A stretch of DNA of 55,440 nucleotides from Leucobacter salsicius M1-8 (GCF_000350525.1 NZ_AOCN01000009.1:1-55440); one strand, 5' to 3'; shown: positions 8,483 through 18,253, counted from the stretch's first letter. Notes: a model not told the origin generated them from the sequence alone. Numbers and translations are program-made.

Positions 8483-10153
8483 TCATTCCCCCTGGTTGAT
8501 TTTAGGGTCTGACAAGATTAGCTGATCGATCACTCGATCTGAATTCTTCGTATCTATGTAATCAAAGTTTTCATCAAGGAAAGCCTGGGCCTTGTCTATG
8601 GAAAGATTTGGCTCACGAAGTAGATCAAGCAATGTTGAAAAGTCCGTTGCTATATCACCTGGTGCTACTTCGCGATAGTCACGGTGCATGCCCCTGGTTG
8701 CGGAATATAGATCAAGATCGAAAGCAAAGAAGAGCATTGGGCGACGGAGCAAGGCAAACTCATAAATAATCGATGAGTAGTCAGTAATCAACACGTCCGT
8801 GAGCAACAATAGGTCATTCGTGTCAGGGAAGGAAGAGACGTCGATCAACCGGTCTCGAAGGTGTGAAGGGATTGGAGCCGGATCCGGTACGAAATGGTGC
8901 TGCCTGAACAGCACCACGGAGTGCTCACCACAAGCTTCGTAAAGCGCCTCGAAATCTATGTGTTCATACGGATAATGGGCGTCACCAGCCCCATGTCCGC
9001 GGAATGTCGGAGCAAAAAGAATCTTCCTCTTCCCAACTGCTGCTGGGAAATCCGCTTCGAAGCCCGGTCGAACTTCGTCGACCCGTCCCTCACGGAGAAA
9101 ATTGTCAATGCGTGGTAGGCCCGTTGCAATGACGGCTTCGCGTTCAATACCAAACGCCTCACTATATACATCGCGAAGGTGCTGGGACCCGGCAATCGCA
9201 TAGCTATACATCCGGTGTGAGTTGGTTAGGTGCGGTGAACCGTATTGCCCGAATCGGCTGTAGCCAATCGTTTTAAAACCGCTTCCGGCATGCCAGAGCT
9301 GGATGATTCGCTGGCTGGTCGTATCCGAAATATCCTTGAGGATCGCAAAGTAATCATCAATGAGTACGATGTCTGAGCGTCCGAGCTGCCACCCTAAATA
9401 GAAGGCAGATAATCTCGAAGTCGAGTGCAGTGTGCGGAATGAGTATCTAAACTCGAAGTCCTTATCAAGACCTCGTTCGACAAGCCGGTCATGCACGGCC
9501 TTCAAATTCCCCTGCATGTTCGGTCGGGCTTCAGACGCAAACAGGATCCGCGTCTCCTTCCCCTTCCTCGCACTCACTCCGGCTTGGAAGATCTTACGGA
9601 GCACTTTTCGTTTGGTCCGAGTCCAACGTTTACGAGCCTTGGCCTTGTTCTTCTGTAGCCAGCTACGCTTTTGGGGCCTATTGGAACGTCCAAATGCGTA
9701 GGTTCTCATCAAGAAGTCTGGAGACGTTTCATCATCGGAGATACCAAAAGTGACAGTGTATGAGGAGAAGTTTCCGTTGTAGAGGAACGCACGAGAGCGC
9801 TCCTCGAGCTCTTCGATCCGAGAAAGATCAAACTGTGCAACGAACTCATTGCCACCAGTTTCAGCACATACCAGCCAGGTTCCGTTGGGCACCTGTCGAC
9901 GATTCTGGAACTGTGTGACGTTAATAGTCAGCTCAAAGCGCCCCTCTGCAACCTTTGTCGAATGCAAGAGCAGTGGCTCTTGATCCAGGTTGCGTTGGCT
10001 CCGCAGGAAGAACGAGACATCCTCTACTGCGTCCATCTTGACGTCGAACGTCAGGATGACCCTTTCCCAACGGATATCGACTATTTCAAGAATCTCGTTC
10101 AACCATTCACTCCGCGTTCCAAAGTTTGAAACACACCGTACATTTTGGGCCAT
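8483..10153 (-). CDS. CDP-glycerol glycerophosphotransferase-family protein (TagB/TagF-like)
   Basis: A polyol-phosphate transferase or polymerase of teichoic-acid type (PF04464), expected at the inner membrane face. Residues 1-190 form a beta-rich N-terminal region followed by a strongly basic stretch (about 165-200). The catalytic GT-B domain runs from about 200 to 545. Family landmarks are RIIQLWHAGSGFKTIGY, KILFAPTFRGHG, VVLFRQHH and the donor-site VLITDYSSIIYEFAL. The gene ends 4 bases before the cytidylyltransferase that would make its CDP donor. No clear Shine-Dalgarno precedes the ATG at 10153, so the start is moderately certain. Confidence 0.85.
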   Translation of the reverse strand: MAQNVRCVSNFGTRSEWLNEILEIVDIRWERVILTFDVKMDAVEDVSFFLRSQRNLDQEPLLLHSTKVAEGRFELTINVTQFQNRRQVPNGTWLVCAETGGNEFVAQFDLSRIEELEERSRAFLYNGNFSSYTVTFGISDDETSPDFLMRTYAFGRSNRPQKRSWLQKNKAKARKRWTRTKRKVLRKIFQAGVSARKGKETRILFASEARPNMQGNLKAVHDRLVERGLDKDFEFRYSFRTLHSTSRLSAFYLGWQLGRSDIVLIDDYFAILKDISDTTSQRIIQLWHAGSGFKTIGYSRFGQYGSPHLTNSHRMYSYAIAGSQHLRDVYSEAFGIEREAVIATGLPRIDNFLREGRVDEVRPGFEADFPAAVGKRKILFAPTFRGHGAGDAHYPYEHIDFEALYEACGEHSVVLFRQHHFVPDPAPIPSHLRDRLIDVSSFPDTNDLLLLTDVLITDYSSIIYEFALLRRPMLFFAFDLDLYSATRGMHRDYREVAPGDIATDFSTLLDLLREPNLSIDKAQAFLDENFDYIDTKNSDRVIDQLILSDPKINQGE

Positions 10154-10183
10154 TATGGCACTAGCAAGAACCTACCGAGCCTA

Positions 10184-11587
10184 TCACCGGAAAAGCACAT
10201 CGTTCCTGGCCGCGTCAACAAACAAACCGTCCGGCGGTGTTGTCGTGGCGTTCGCGAGCCTGTACTTTCTTACTTCCTCCCGCTGTTCACGTAGCGGATC
10301 CGTGATCAACAGTTTATCCAGCTGCGTACTCCAGGCCTCAGCATGTTCTGTAAATAGATACTGCCCGTCATCAAGGTGAGCATTACCCGCCGTAGCGGTA
10401 GGCACAAACAGTCCGAGTGGCTTGCCTGAATACAGGTAGTCGGTCACGACCGCTGAAACATCAGCAATCATCACATCACTTTGGTTGAAGCACTCTGTCA
10501 GGGATAATTTGCGTTCAGCCTTTTCACCAAATATGTGCGGAGTGCCGGTTTTCTCCGAGTGAGAGCGAAGGCGCTCCCTAATTCGCGCAGCCGCAGTAGC
10601 TGTTTCTGCATGCCTCAACGTAAAAGGATGCGGCCGAAAGATCAAGGTCACTTCCCTGTTGAGTAACAAATCGATGAGGCCTTCGGCAAAGGGAAGCGAA
10701 CTGTGCGACGTATCAGCAAAGTCGCCCCACCAGGTCGGTGCATACAAGAGGGTTGGTGCTGCGATGGATCCAATTGGCTGTTTCGCCTGTGTGATACCTG
10801 AAACTTGAGGCCTGCCCACGCTTACAATCGTGGATTCATCCAGCTCAATTCCACTTGCATTGAAGCGATCGATACCAGCCTGACCCGAGACGTACACTCG
10901 GTCAAAAAGCCTAAAGGTACGCGTTGCGCTTGACGACTTATCGCTGTCCCCATGCCCCAATTGCACATGTTTAAAGCCTTCAAAGCGCAAGATCTGGTTG
11001 TTGCAGTCCGCATTATTCGCATAAAACACGGTCGTCGCCGAAGGTACGAGAAACTGTTCCATTTCTAACGGTGTTTGCGCCACAACAATCGGATCACCAT
11101 TAACCACCTGCAGCACTCGCTCAAAACTTTCTGGATTCCGTAAAATGACCAAGAACGGAAGATCTAGTTTTTCCAGATACGGCAGCCAAGCCTCGAGTTG
11201 GTAAACAGACTCGCTCGAACCGTCCCAGTGAACCAAGAACCTAGGCTTATATGCGTTCACCGCGGCTACGGCGTTTTGGAACCCTTGTTGCAAAAGTTTC
11301 CGTTGGCGTCGATTTGAGCTCCTCACTCCCAAGATGAGTAAGAAGAACGCGCCCACTAGGAAAACAAGCACCAGTGAGCCGAACAACCCGAATGCCACAA
11401 TTACAGCTGAAACAGAAATGCAGCCTAGCGCGACAACCAAAGCCGTCATTAATAGCGGTGCCACACCAGCTTTGTGACGGTTTTGGTTGCTCAGTTCACC
11501 CAGATGGGCAGTCTGCAACCGTTGGGGAGGCAACAAGACCGCTGCAATTAGAGCGAGTGCCTTTTCCGCACGAGTTCGGATGTTCAC
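10184..11587 (-). CDS. Membrane-anchored CDP-glycerol glycerophosphotransferase-like protein
   Basis: This is a second transferase of the same superfamily but with a different build. Two hydrophobic segments (about residues 47-68 and 70-88) anchor the N-terminus. A GT-B-like domain follows, with FKHVQLGHGDSDK, TLLYAPTWWGDF, LIFRPHPFTLR and the donor-site MIADVSAVVTDYLYSGKP. It starts with GTG at 11587 and ends 30 bases before the TagF-like gene, so both are likely in one transcript. It may act as the priming or linking enzyme while its neighbour elongates; that division of labour is inference. Confidence 0.75.
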   Translation of the reverse strand: MNIRTRAEKALALIAAVLLPPQRLQTAHLGELSNQNRHKAGVAPLLMTALVVALGCISVSAVIVAFGLFGSLVLVFLVGAFFLLILGVRSSNRRQRKLLQQGFQNAVAAVNAYKPRFLVHWDGSSESVYQLEAWLPYLEKLDLPFLVILRNPESFERVLQVVNGDPIVVAQTPLEMEQFLVPSATTVFYANNADCNNQILRFEGFKHVQLGHGDSDKSSSATRTFRLFDRVYVSGQAGIDRFNASGIELDESTIVSVGRPQVSGITQAKQPIGSIAAPTLLYAPTWWGDFADTSHSSLPFAEGLIDLLLNREVTLIFRPHPFTLRHAETATAAARIRERLRSHSEKTGTPHIFGEKAERKLSLTECFNQSDVMIADVSAVVTDYLYSGKPLGLFVPTATAGNAHLDDGQYLFTEHAEAWSTQLDKLLITDPLREQREEVRKYRLANATTTPPDGLFVDAARNDVLFR

Positions 11588-11621
11588 CTACCCAGCGTAT
11601 CTTGAGCCACGAATTGGGTTC

Positions 11622-12623
11622 TCATGACGTATGGGCTCCGAGCGCTGAAGTCTTGGCCATCTTCTGTTCGAGCGGAGCCGTTAAAGAGGACGCAAAACTA
11701 GCTGTCATATGGTGCTTATCCCGGAAAACAACCATCCCGTTCTTGCTTGCATCGCACCGATCTAGCTTCGGGCAGAATGATTCCGTCATATCAATCACTT
11801 CAACGCCCTCCGTCTGTTTAGCTGCGAGCTTCTCAGGGTGCGGCACATTCAGCACCGCTTCTTCGAAGGAAGCGTTGCAGGCCCCAGGGTCATCCAGATG
11901 TTCCATAAGGCAAGCCGGCGTGTCTGAGCCGAGGTATGGAGTATCTATGATCACGACGACGTCGCTACCAACCCTCTGCAGGCTCTCCCAGGTGCGTTTG
12001 AGGCCCTCTGCGCGTACACGTTCATTAACTTCACCGTCAAGGACCGAACCCTCAACGACAACCTTTGCCCTCGAATAGTTGGATGCAATGACGACATCGT
12101 ATTTCTTGTCCAGCAGCTGTTTCATCAAAGCGTCTGACCACTCCGTGCAGGCATCGTAGGCACCTTGATCACGGAATTTGGCGGTATTGTCTTCCAGGCT
12201 GCAGCCGCGCTTCCCAAAATAGGTCAGCTCCCAACCATTCTTCTCGGCAATGGCCTCTATTGGCGAAGACCAGTGCGCAGAATGAGAATCACCGACAAGA
12301 GCAACGGAGAACTCAGCACCACGATTAGTGCGAATACAGTCGTCCACTGTGCCTGCAGTTAGCACCGTGCTACTTTCACTGGCGTAGCAGTCAGATTCGT
12401 AGACCTCGGGCAGATCGTCACGTGATTGTTCGACCGCCTCAGCAGTTAACGGATCATTCCCAATCGAAAACAAACTGCTGGAGCACGCCGAAAGTGCAAG
12501 CAGTCCTGCCATCATCAGTGGAAGCAGGGTTCTCGTTGAGACAAAATATTGTCTTGGTTTGTTTCCCCTTGAAGCCTTGGTCACTAGTTCTTTATATGCG
12601 CTGAGACCTGAGAAACGGCCCAT
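11622..12623 (-). CDS. SGNH-hydrolase-like lipoprotein
   Basis: A 333-residue protein with a hydrophobic leader ending in a lipobox (ALSAC, Cys 47), so it should be an outer-surface lipoprotein. The mature part resembles the SGNH domain found at the C-terminus of OafA-like acyltransferases. It has the nucleophile block VGDSHSAHW (about residue 108) and a late DKHHMT motif giving the catalytic Asp/His pair. Such domains add or remove acyl groups on envelope glycans. It lies 34 bases upstream of the transferase genes on the same strand, which suggests esterification or de-esterification of the same polymer. The leader is long, so the true start may be downstream. Confidence 0.7.
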   Translation of the reverse strand: MGRFSGLSAYKELVTKASRGNKPRQYFVSTRTLLPLMMAGLLALSACSSSLFSIGNDPLTAEAVEQSRDDLPEVYESDCYASESSTVLTAGTVDDCIRTNRGAEFSVALVGDSHSAHWSSPIEAIAEKNGWELTYFGKRGCSLEDNTAKFRDQGAYDACTEWSDALMKQLLDKKYDVVIASNYSRAKVVVEGSVLDGEVNERVRAEGLKRTWESLQRVGSDVVVIIDTPYLGSDTPACLMEHLDDPGACNASFEEAVLNVPHPEKLAAKQTEGVEVIDMTESFCPKLDRCDASKNGMVVFRDKHHMTASFASSLTAPLEQKMAKTSALGAHTS

Positions 12624-12741
12624 CTGCGATCTCTACAGAGTTGTTCCCCCAGAACTTGTCCCAAATTCTAGTCTGACGGTACCGCAGAATTCGGCCCAAT
12701 TAGACCGTTTCAAAGGTGTCAACGGCATCAACCGGTAATGT

Positions 12742-14493
12742 CTACTTCTTATGCTTCAGCCGATATAGAAATGCCGCCATGGCCTGACGGGTAACCGTGC
12801 TTCCCGACTTGTACACACGTTTCCCCGGCCCATCGCTGTAACCCACCGAGATTCCAAACGATCGCATCCATGAGATTTCTCTATAGAACTGGTTTGTCTT
12901 CTTCACGTCAGTAAATGGTGAAACCGGCGGCTCCTGGTACGCCCCTGTTCCAGGAGTTAGCCGGAATAGAAACGCTGACATGGCGCCTCGGGTCACCGGA
13001 GCCATGGGCCGATACTCGTTCTTACTGCCGGGTTTCTTGTATCCGTTCGCCAGTCTCTTTTGATACATCCACACAATTTCCTTGTAAAAGGAATCGCCTC
13101 GCTTCACATCAGAGAATGGTGAATACTCTGGCAAAGTCACTTTTGGAGAACCCTCCATACGGTATAGGAACGCCGCCATCGCCCTTCGGGTCACGCCATT
13201 CATTGGTTCGAAAACTGTACTCTGCAGTTTCTCGGTACCTGTGCTGATCCCGCTCTTACCCATCCACTCGATTTCTTTGAAGTACTGGTGGCCCTCTGGC
13301 ACGTCGGGAAACGTTACGTGCGTCGAGCCAAACCAGAGCTTATAGAACATATAGAAGTTTCGGTTGCCGTAGCTCGAGCACCTGTCGCCTTTACCCCACC
13401 CGGCGTTAAGCGCTGCTTGGTTGGGCCGGTATGGCGTATACGTGTACAAGCTCGCTGTAGCAAGGTTCTCGATGTAAACGTTTGACGTGCCACACTTCCG
13501 ATCGGCCTTCTCATGCCATTGGATCGTATTTACTTGCTTCGGGTGATAATTCAACCCGTTGTTAGCGGCATACCACCGAAGCAGTTGACCAGCTTTATAA
13601 ATTTGAACTGCAAACCCCTTTTGCTTCGGGTCGCAGTTCGCCGTGTTTCCCGGTCCCGAGTCAGGACAGTTAGCACCTGTTGCGTAATTCAGCTGACGAA
13701 CGGTTGGCCAGCTGTCACCCACCAGGCTTTGTTCTTTCTCAACCATGACCAGCAGAACTTTGGGGCTGATCCCACAGGCCACACTTGTTTTCGCAATAAT
13801 TTGTGCCGCGGATTCCCCTCGTGTTCCCCGGTATGGCTTACAGTATTGGCTAGTTTGGGTGGTGGTGTCGAGGCGCATATTTACTAGACAATGCGGGCCA
13901 ACGATACCCACGACCATCCCGTTTTCAAGCACAGCCTTGGTCCCTGGCTTTCGTCCGGGGTCGCCGATCGTGCAGCGTGGCACCTTCTGATTGAGGAACT
14001 TCTGAATCTCAGAGACTGTCATCGCGCCGCTGTAATAGAAGTTTCCGTCAGAAATAATGTTTCCCGCTTTAAACCCGGCAATGAGCGGACTTGCAGCAGC
14101 TACGAACATGGCTGCACCGGCATCAGCGGCTTTAAGCCTTGCGCCTTCTTCCTCATCAATAAGTGGAATGTTTGTTGATCCGTTTTCTGCAGGAGCGTCA
14201 GGACCGGCGGGCCTGCTCGGTTTTTGGGAATCTGGGGCCTTGCTCGGCTCACCCTCAGCATTCGCTTGAGCAATCCCGATCACGTCATCCACTCCGGGCT
14301 CCTCAGCAATTTCGGAAGGAGGATTATCAGCCCCAGTACCGTCACCGGGGGCGCCCTCGGCCCCCGTTTGTGCGTCGGCGGCACTTGTTTCGGTGGCAAA
14401 CGCTGGCTGCGCGACCGCGATCTGAGTGACCAGCCCCACAGTCAATGCGAACGCGAGAGTCGCAGAAGCGATAGTGCGGAGTGAGACAGACAT
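12742..14493 (-). CDS. Secreted protein with lysozyme-like domain and three SLH-like repeats
   Basis: The protein has an N-terminal signal peptide (about 1-33) and an acidic Pro/Gly/Ala linker to about 145. A Cys-containing globular domain follows (about 150-385), and then three SLH-like repeats at about 395-447, 460-512 and 527-579. Each repeat follows FxDV...FyxEIxWM...GiSxG...Y.P...vTRxAMaAFLyR. The globular domain includes KVLLVMVEKEQSL and WHEKADRKCG. It looks to me like a peptidoglycan-hydrolase fold with a possible catalytic Glu, but I cannot prove that. Location is expected to be the cell wall. The next gene upstream on the strand ends 97 bases before it. Confidence 0.72.
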   Translation of the reverse strand: MSVSLRTIASATLAFALTVGLVTQIAVAQPAFATETSAADAQTGAEGAPGDGTGADNPPSEIAEEPGVDDVIGIAQANAEGEPSKAPDSQKPSRPAGPDAPAENGSTNIPLIDEEEGARLKAADAGAAMFVAAASPLIAGFKAGNIISDGNFYYSGAMTVSEIQKFLNQKVPRCTIGDPGRKPGTKAVLENGMVVGIVGPHCLVNMRLDTTTQTSQYCKPYRGTRGESAAQIIAKTSVACGISPKVLLVMVEKEQSLVGDSWPTVRQLNYATGANCPDSGPGNTANCDPKQKGFAVQIYKAGQLLRWYAANNGLNYHPKQVNTIQWHEKADRKCGTSNVYIENLATASLYTYTPYRPNQAALNAGWGKGDRCSSYGNRNFYMFYKLWFGSTHVTFPDVPEGHQYFKEIEWMGKSGISTGTEKLQSTVFEPMNGVTRRAMAAFLYRMEGSPKVTLPEYSPFSDVKRGDSFYKEIVWMYQKRLANGYKKPGSKNEYRPMAPVTRGAMSAFLFRLTPGTGAYQEPPVSPFTDVKKTNQFYREISWMRSFGISVGYSDGPGKRVYKSGSTVTRQAMAAFLYRLKHKK

Positions 14494-14590
14494 GTGCTCT
14501 ACCCTATGGGAGGGAACATATCGTCACCTCCCTGGGCCTGGTGCGCCTCCCAAAGCGTGCAATCGATAGACGCCCACCGTCCTTCAGGAC

Positions 14591-17500
14591 TCAGCTGGTG
14601 GGTGTTGGCAATCGGGTCTCCAACCGGTACAAGAATGCCGCCATCGCTCCGCGTGAAACCGGGTCCTTGGGTTTATAGACCCGGCCCCCCGAGACCGACG
14701 TACCCGTCGACAGGTTTTGCGAATACATCCAAGAGATCTCTCGATAGAAGGGTGCCCCCAGACGCATGTCAAGAAATGGCGATTCCTTCGGCAGGCCGGC
14801 CTTCGCCCCCTCGAGCCGGTAAATGAATGCCGCCATCGCTGCCCGCGAGACTGCGGACGTCGGCTGATATGCGCGCCCGCCCTTCACTGAGGTCCCGTTC
14901 GAAAGTCCCGAGGTCGACATCCACGCAATCTCACGATAATACTTGTGCTTCATCGGCACGTCTACGAACGGCGAGGTCGTAGGAGGGGCGTAGTCCTTCG
15001 GCCCCGCGAGCCTGAAGAGGAACGCCGCCATCGCCGATCGAGACACCGCCGTCCGAGGCTGGTAGTGCACCTTACCGCTTGACTGCTTCACCCCTGTTGA
15101 CAGTCCCGTCGTCGACATCCATGCAATCTCACGGTAGAACTTATCTCTGCTACCGACGTCATCGAACGGCTGACTCTGCGGAAGATCAGGAGTTCCGCGC
15201 AAGCGCAGCGGTGCCGAGGTACGCGACGCGGACTCGTAGGCGAGCTTCGTGCCCGTCACAGTTACCGTGATTCGGCGCCCCACATCCTCACGCACGAGCT
15301 GGTACTGCTGTTTCGTCGCGTTCCGGATCGGCTTGCCGCCCCGGTTCCACTGGTACGTCAGTGCTACATCGCCCGGGCCCCATGATCCGGCACTCGCCGT
15401 GAGCTTGGTGCCAAGCTTCGCGGTCCCTTGGATGGTGGGCACCGCGCTCGTCAGGCGTCCCTCGGCCACCTCGTGCGCAGTCGAACTGAGCGCTACTCCA
15501 GCAAACCCGGGTTTGCTCGCGCTCACTTTGAGGGCGATGTCGGTGCCAAGGTCGCTTGCGACGAGGGTGTAACTCGTGCTGCTGGCGCCCGAGATCGCCT
15601 TACCATCGCGGGTCCACTGCAGCTTGTGCGTTACGGGGGCAGGCTGCCAGGAACCAACACTTGCCGTGAGTTTCTCGCCCACACGCGCCGTGCCCTTTAC
15701 CGCAGGGATAGGCCGTTTCGACAGGGTTTGCACCCCGATGCCGCGGGGGTGCTGTTCGACGCGCCAACCAGTTGCTTTGTAGCCAAACCTCTCGAGTTCA
15801 AGCTTTGACGCATTGAATCGTGACCCGCTGCTCAGTGCGGCCCTCACTCCCTCGTTGGCAAACCCCACGAGGTCGGCTCGGCCGTCACCGTTCACGTCGG
15901 TCACGTGACGAGGCTGCTGATCAGAGCGCCAGTTAGCAGACCCAAACTCGGTGCTCCACCTCGTGGACGCCTTAAAACTCGAGCCCGTACTGAGCGACAC
16001 ATCGGCACCCTTGGAGCTAAACCCAATGATGTCGGCTCGGCCGTCACCGTTCACATCCGCGAGCACTCGCGGGTGCACGCCAACCTTCCAACCACTCGCC
16101 ACCCCGAATCCCGTCACCCACCTGGTCATCGGGCGCAGCCCGGTGCCCGAGTTAAGCATGACGTAGACGCCGCTGGCGGCGAACCCAACGACGTCTGGGA
16201 GGCCGTCACCGTTCACGTCAGCAAGCGTACGCGGGTGCTGGGTCGACCTCCAGCCGTTCGACACCCCAAAGTTGGCGGTCCAGTGGGCCGCCTGCGCAAA
16301 CTTTGAGCCGTTACTCAGCGCCACATACACACCTGCGTCTGACATACCAACGACGTCGGCCTTGCCGTCACCGTTCATATCGGTGAGAAATCTTCGGGTT
16401 TTGTCAGGCGACCAACCGTTTGCGGTGCCAAACCCCTTCACCCACTGCTTGGCCTTCGCGAACGATTTGCCCGTATTTACCCCCACTTCGACGCCCCCGG
16501 CGCCAAAGCCAATCGCGTCGGGTAACCCGTCACCAGTCACGTCGGCGACCATACGCGGACGGTCTCGTACGGTGTAACCGTTTGCCGCCGCAAATTCGTT
16601 CGACCAACGCACCGGATCCTTGAATGTAGTGCCGGTGCTCAAGGAGACATTGATACCTACGGCTGCGAATCCGACGATGTCTGAGCGGCCGTCGCCGTTC
16701 ACATCGATGAGTGCCCGGGGATGATCCAGGATGCTCCTCCACCCGTTGTTCACTCCATACCCGATGCCCCAGGCTTTCAAGGGCCCCAGCCCGGTACGGG
16801 TGCGTAGCGCCACCTGCGGGCCGCTGGGGTGGAAACCCACGACATCGGGTATGCCGTCGCCATTGACATCGGTATTCCAAGGCAAAAGCTCTTGAGTGTC
16901 ATCGAGCCCGTTACCGTCAAGGTCGGGCATCAAGATCGTCGAGGTCGAAGCCGAACGCTTTGCGGGCGAAGTGAAACCCGCGCGAATTCCAGTCACTTCG
17001 ACACTCAGATTCGCACCGATATCGGCCAACACCGGTGAGTAAGTCTTTTTCGTTGCCCCGCCTATCGCTTTACCGTTTCGCATCCACTGATACGTCATCT
17101 TCGTGGGAGCGGGCAACCAACCCGAGGTGTTCGCGGTGAGCTCGCTGTTCGCGCTGTGGGTCCCCGCAATCGTGGGCTGCGGTGACTTGGTGAAGGGCTT
17201 CGTCATGTCCTTAACGTGAATGTAACCCTGAAACTCGTTGGACTTGAGCGTGCGCGTGCCATAGCTGCCCGACCAGTTTGCGTTGTATTCCTCGATGACG
17301 ATGTAGCCATTGTCGAGCACCCGCGATACCCACGCGACGTGACCGAACCCCGATGCGCCCTCGTAGAGCGGCCCGCTCCAGGCAATCGAACCGACCTCGG
17401 GCACGCTGTCGACACGAACGCCCACGCTGCGAGCCGAATTTGCCCATTGCCCCGCGTCACCCCACCTCACGAGCCCCATGTACTGATTCGAGAACTTCAC

Positions 17501-18253
17501 GCCGTTGGCGTTGTTCATACGCCACGAGACGAAAGAAGTGCACTGCCGGTATGCAAAATTCCACTCGTCCCAGATGTTGTCGTTGACGTACGGCCACGGC
17601 AGGTTCCTGTATTTCGCGGGGTAGTCGTTGCCGAGCACCGAGCCACGCCCACCCGAGCTCATCGCCTGCACGAGTTCACGAAGCATAGCTTCTTCACCCG
17701 GCCAGGGCTTGGCGGTATCGGGCCCCGGCGAGTCCGAGGCGATTCCGCCGTTGGGGCCGCGCGGTTCCTCATCCGGCTTCGTAACCGGGGGCTGCTGAGG
17801 CGTCGGATCAGCTCCTGCGTCGGCCGCGCCGTTCACGGCGCTCTGTGCTGATGCGTCGGAGTCGGAGGCCGAGTTTGCGCTAACGCCAACCCCACCTGCC
17901 GAGCTGTCGTCGTTTCCGGAGCTATCGCTAGCAGCACCAGCAGTCTTGCCGGCGCTGTCGGTGTTACCGGCATTATCGGCACCATCGGCGTTCGCACCGG
18001 CAATCGAGTCAGCGGAACCTGAGCTGCCCGTTGATCCGGAGCCCGAGTCACCGGGAGATTCGATCGCTACCGGGCCGCGAACCTCAGCATTCGACACGAG
18101 GAGCGCTGCGGGCTGAACAACAGCGTGCGCAACGGGTGCGTTCGGCATCACCCCACAAACCATCGCTACCGCAACGATGGCCGCAACCCACGCCGTGCGG
18201 GCGCGACGGGCCCTGGCACTTCTTCGACCGACAACTGAAAATTGGCCCTGCAC
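14591..18253 (-). CDS. Secreted CHAP-domain protein with FG-GAP repeats, Ig-like repeats and SLH-like triplet
   Basis: A 1220-residue modular wall protein. In order: signal peptide (about 1-45); a Ser/Gly/Ala/Asp-rich linker (50-180); a CHAP domain (about 205-345); one Ig-like repeat (about 355-430); about seven FG-GAP/VCBS-type repeats, each with DVNGDGxxDxxGF calcium loops (440-830); two Ig-like repeats (830-1010); and three SLH-like repeats (about 1030-1215). CHAP landmarks are QCTSFVSWR with the catalytic Cys and GHVAWV with the His. CHAP enzymes cut peptide stems of peptidoglycan. The GTG at 18253 has GGGGGAG just upstream. It is probably a cell-wall-bound amidase or endopeptidase with a propeller-like display domain. 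Confidence 0.85.
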   Translation of the reverse strand: MQGQFSVVGRRSARARRARTAWVAAIVAVAMVCGVMPNAPVAHAVVQPAALLVSNAEVRGPVAIESPGDSGSGSTGSSGSADSIAGANADGADNAGNTDSAGKTAGAASDSSGNDDSSAGGVGVSANSASDSDASAQSAVNGAADAGADPTPQQPPVTKPDEEPRGPNGGIASDSPGPDTAKPWPGEEAMLRELVQAMSSGGRGSVLGNDYPAKYRNLPWPYVNDNIWDEWNFAYRQCTSFVSWRMNNANGVKFSNQYMGLVRWGDAGQWANSARSVGVRVDSVPEVGSIAWSGPLYEGASGFGHVAWVSRVLDNGYIVIEEYNANWSGSYGTRTLKSNEFQGYIHVKDMTKPFTKSPQPTIAGTHSANSELTANTSGWLPAPTKMTYQWMRNGKAIGGATKKTYSPVLADIGANLSVEVTGIRAGFTSPAKRSASTSTILMPDLDGNGLDDTQELLPWNTDVNGDGIPDVVGFHPSGPQVALRTRTGLGPLKAWGIGYGVNNGWRSILDHPRALIDVNGDGRSDIVGFAAVGINVSLSTGTTFKDPVRWSNEFAAANGYTVRDRPRMVADVTGDGLPDAIGFGAGGVEVGVNTGKSFAKAKQWVKGFGTANGWSPDKTRRFLTDMNGDGKADVVGMSDAGVYVALSNGSKFAQAAHWTANFGVSNGWRSTQHPRTLADVNGDGLPDVVGFAASGVYVMLNSGTGLRPMTRWVTGFGVASGWKVGVHPRVLADVNGDGRADIIGFSSKGADVSLSTGSSFKASTRWSTEFGSANWRSDQQPRHVTDVNGDGRADLVGFANEGVRAALSSGSRFNASKLELERFGYKATGWRVEQHPRGIGVQTLSKRPIPAVKGTARVGEKLTASVGSWQPAPVTHKLQWTRDGKAISGASSTSYTLVASDLGTDIALKVSASKPGFAGVALSSTAHEVAEGRLTSAVPTIQGTAKLGTKLTASAGSWGPGDVALTYQWNRGGKPIRNATKQQYQLVREDVGRRITVTVTGTKLAYESASRTSAPLRLRGTPDLPQSQPFDDVGSRDKFYREIAWMSTTGLSTGVKQSSGKVHYQPRTAVSRSAMAAFLFRLAGPKDYAPPTTSPFVDVPMKHKYYREIAWMSTSGLSNGTSVKGGRAYQPTSAVSRAAMAAFIYRLEGAKAGLPKESPFLDMRLGAPFYREISWMYSQNLSTGTSVSGGRVYKPKDPVSRGAMAAFLYRLETRLPTPTS

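Noticed and set aside
14591..18253. Long open frames on the plus strand within the secreted-protein genes
   Set aside because: They are antisense shadows of repetitive high-G+C coding sequence and lack ribosome sites and domain similarity.
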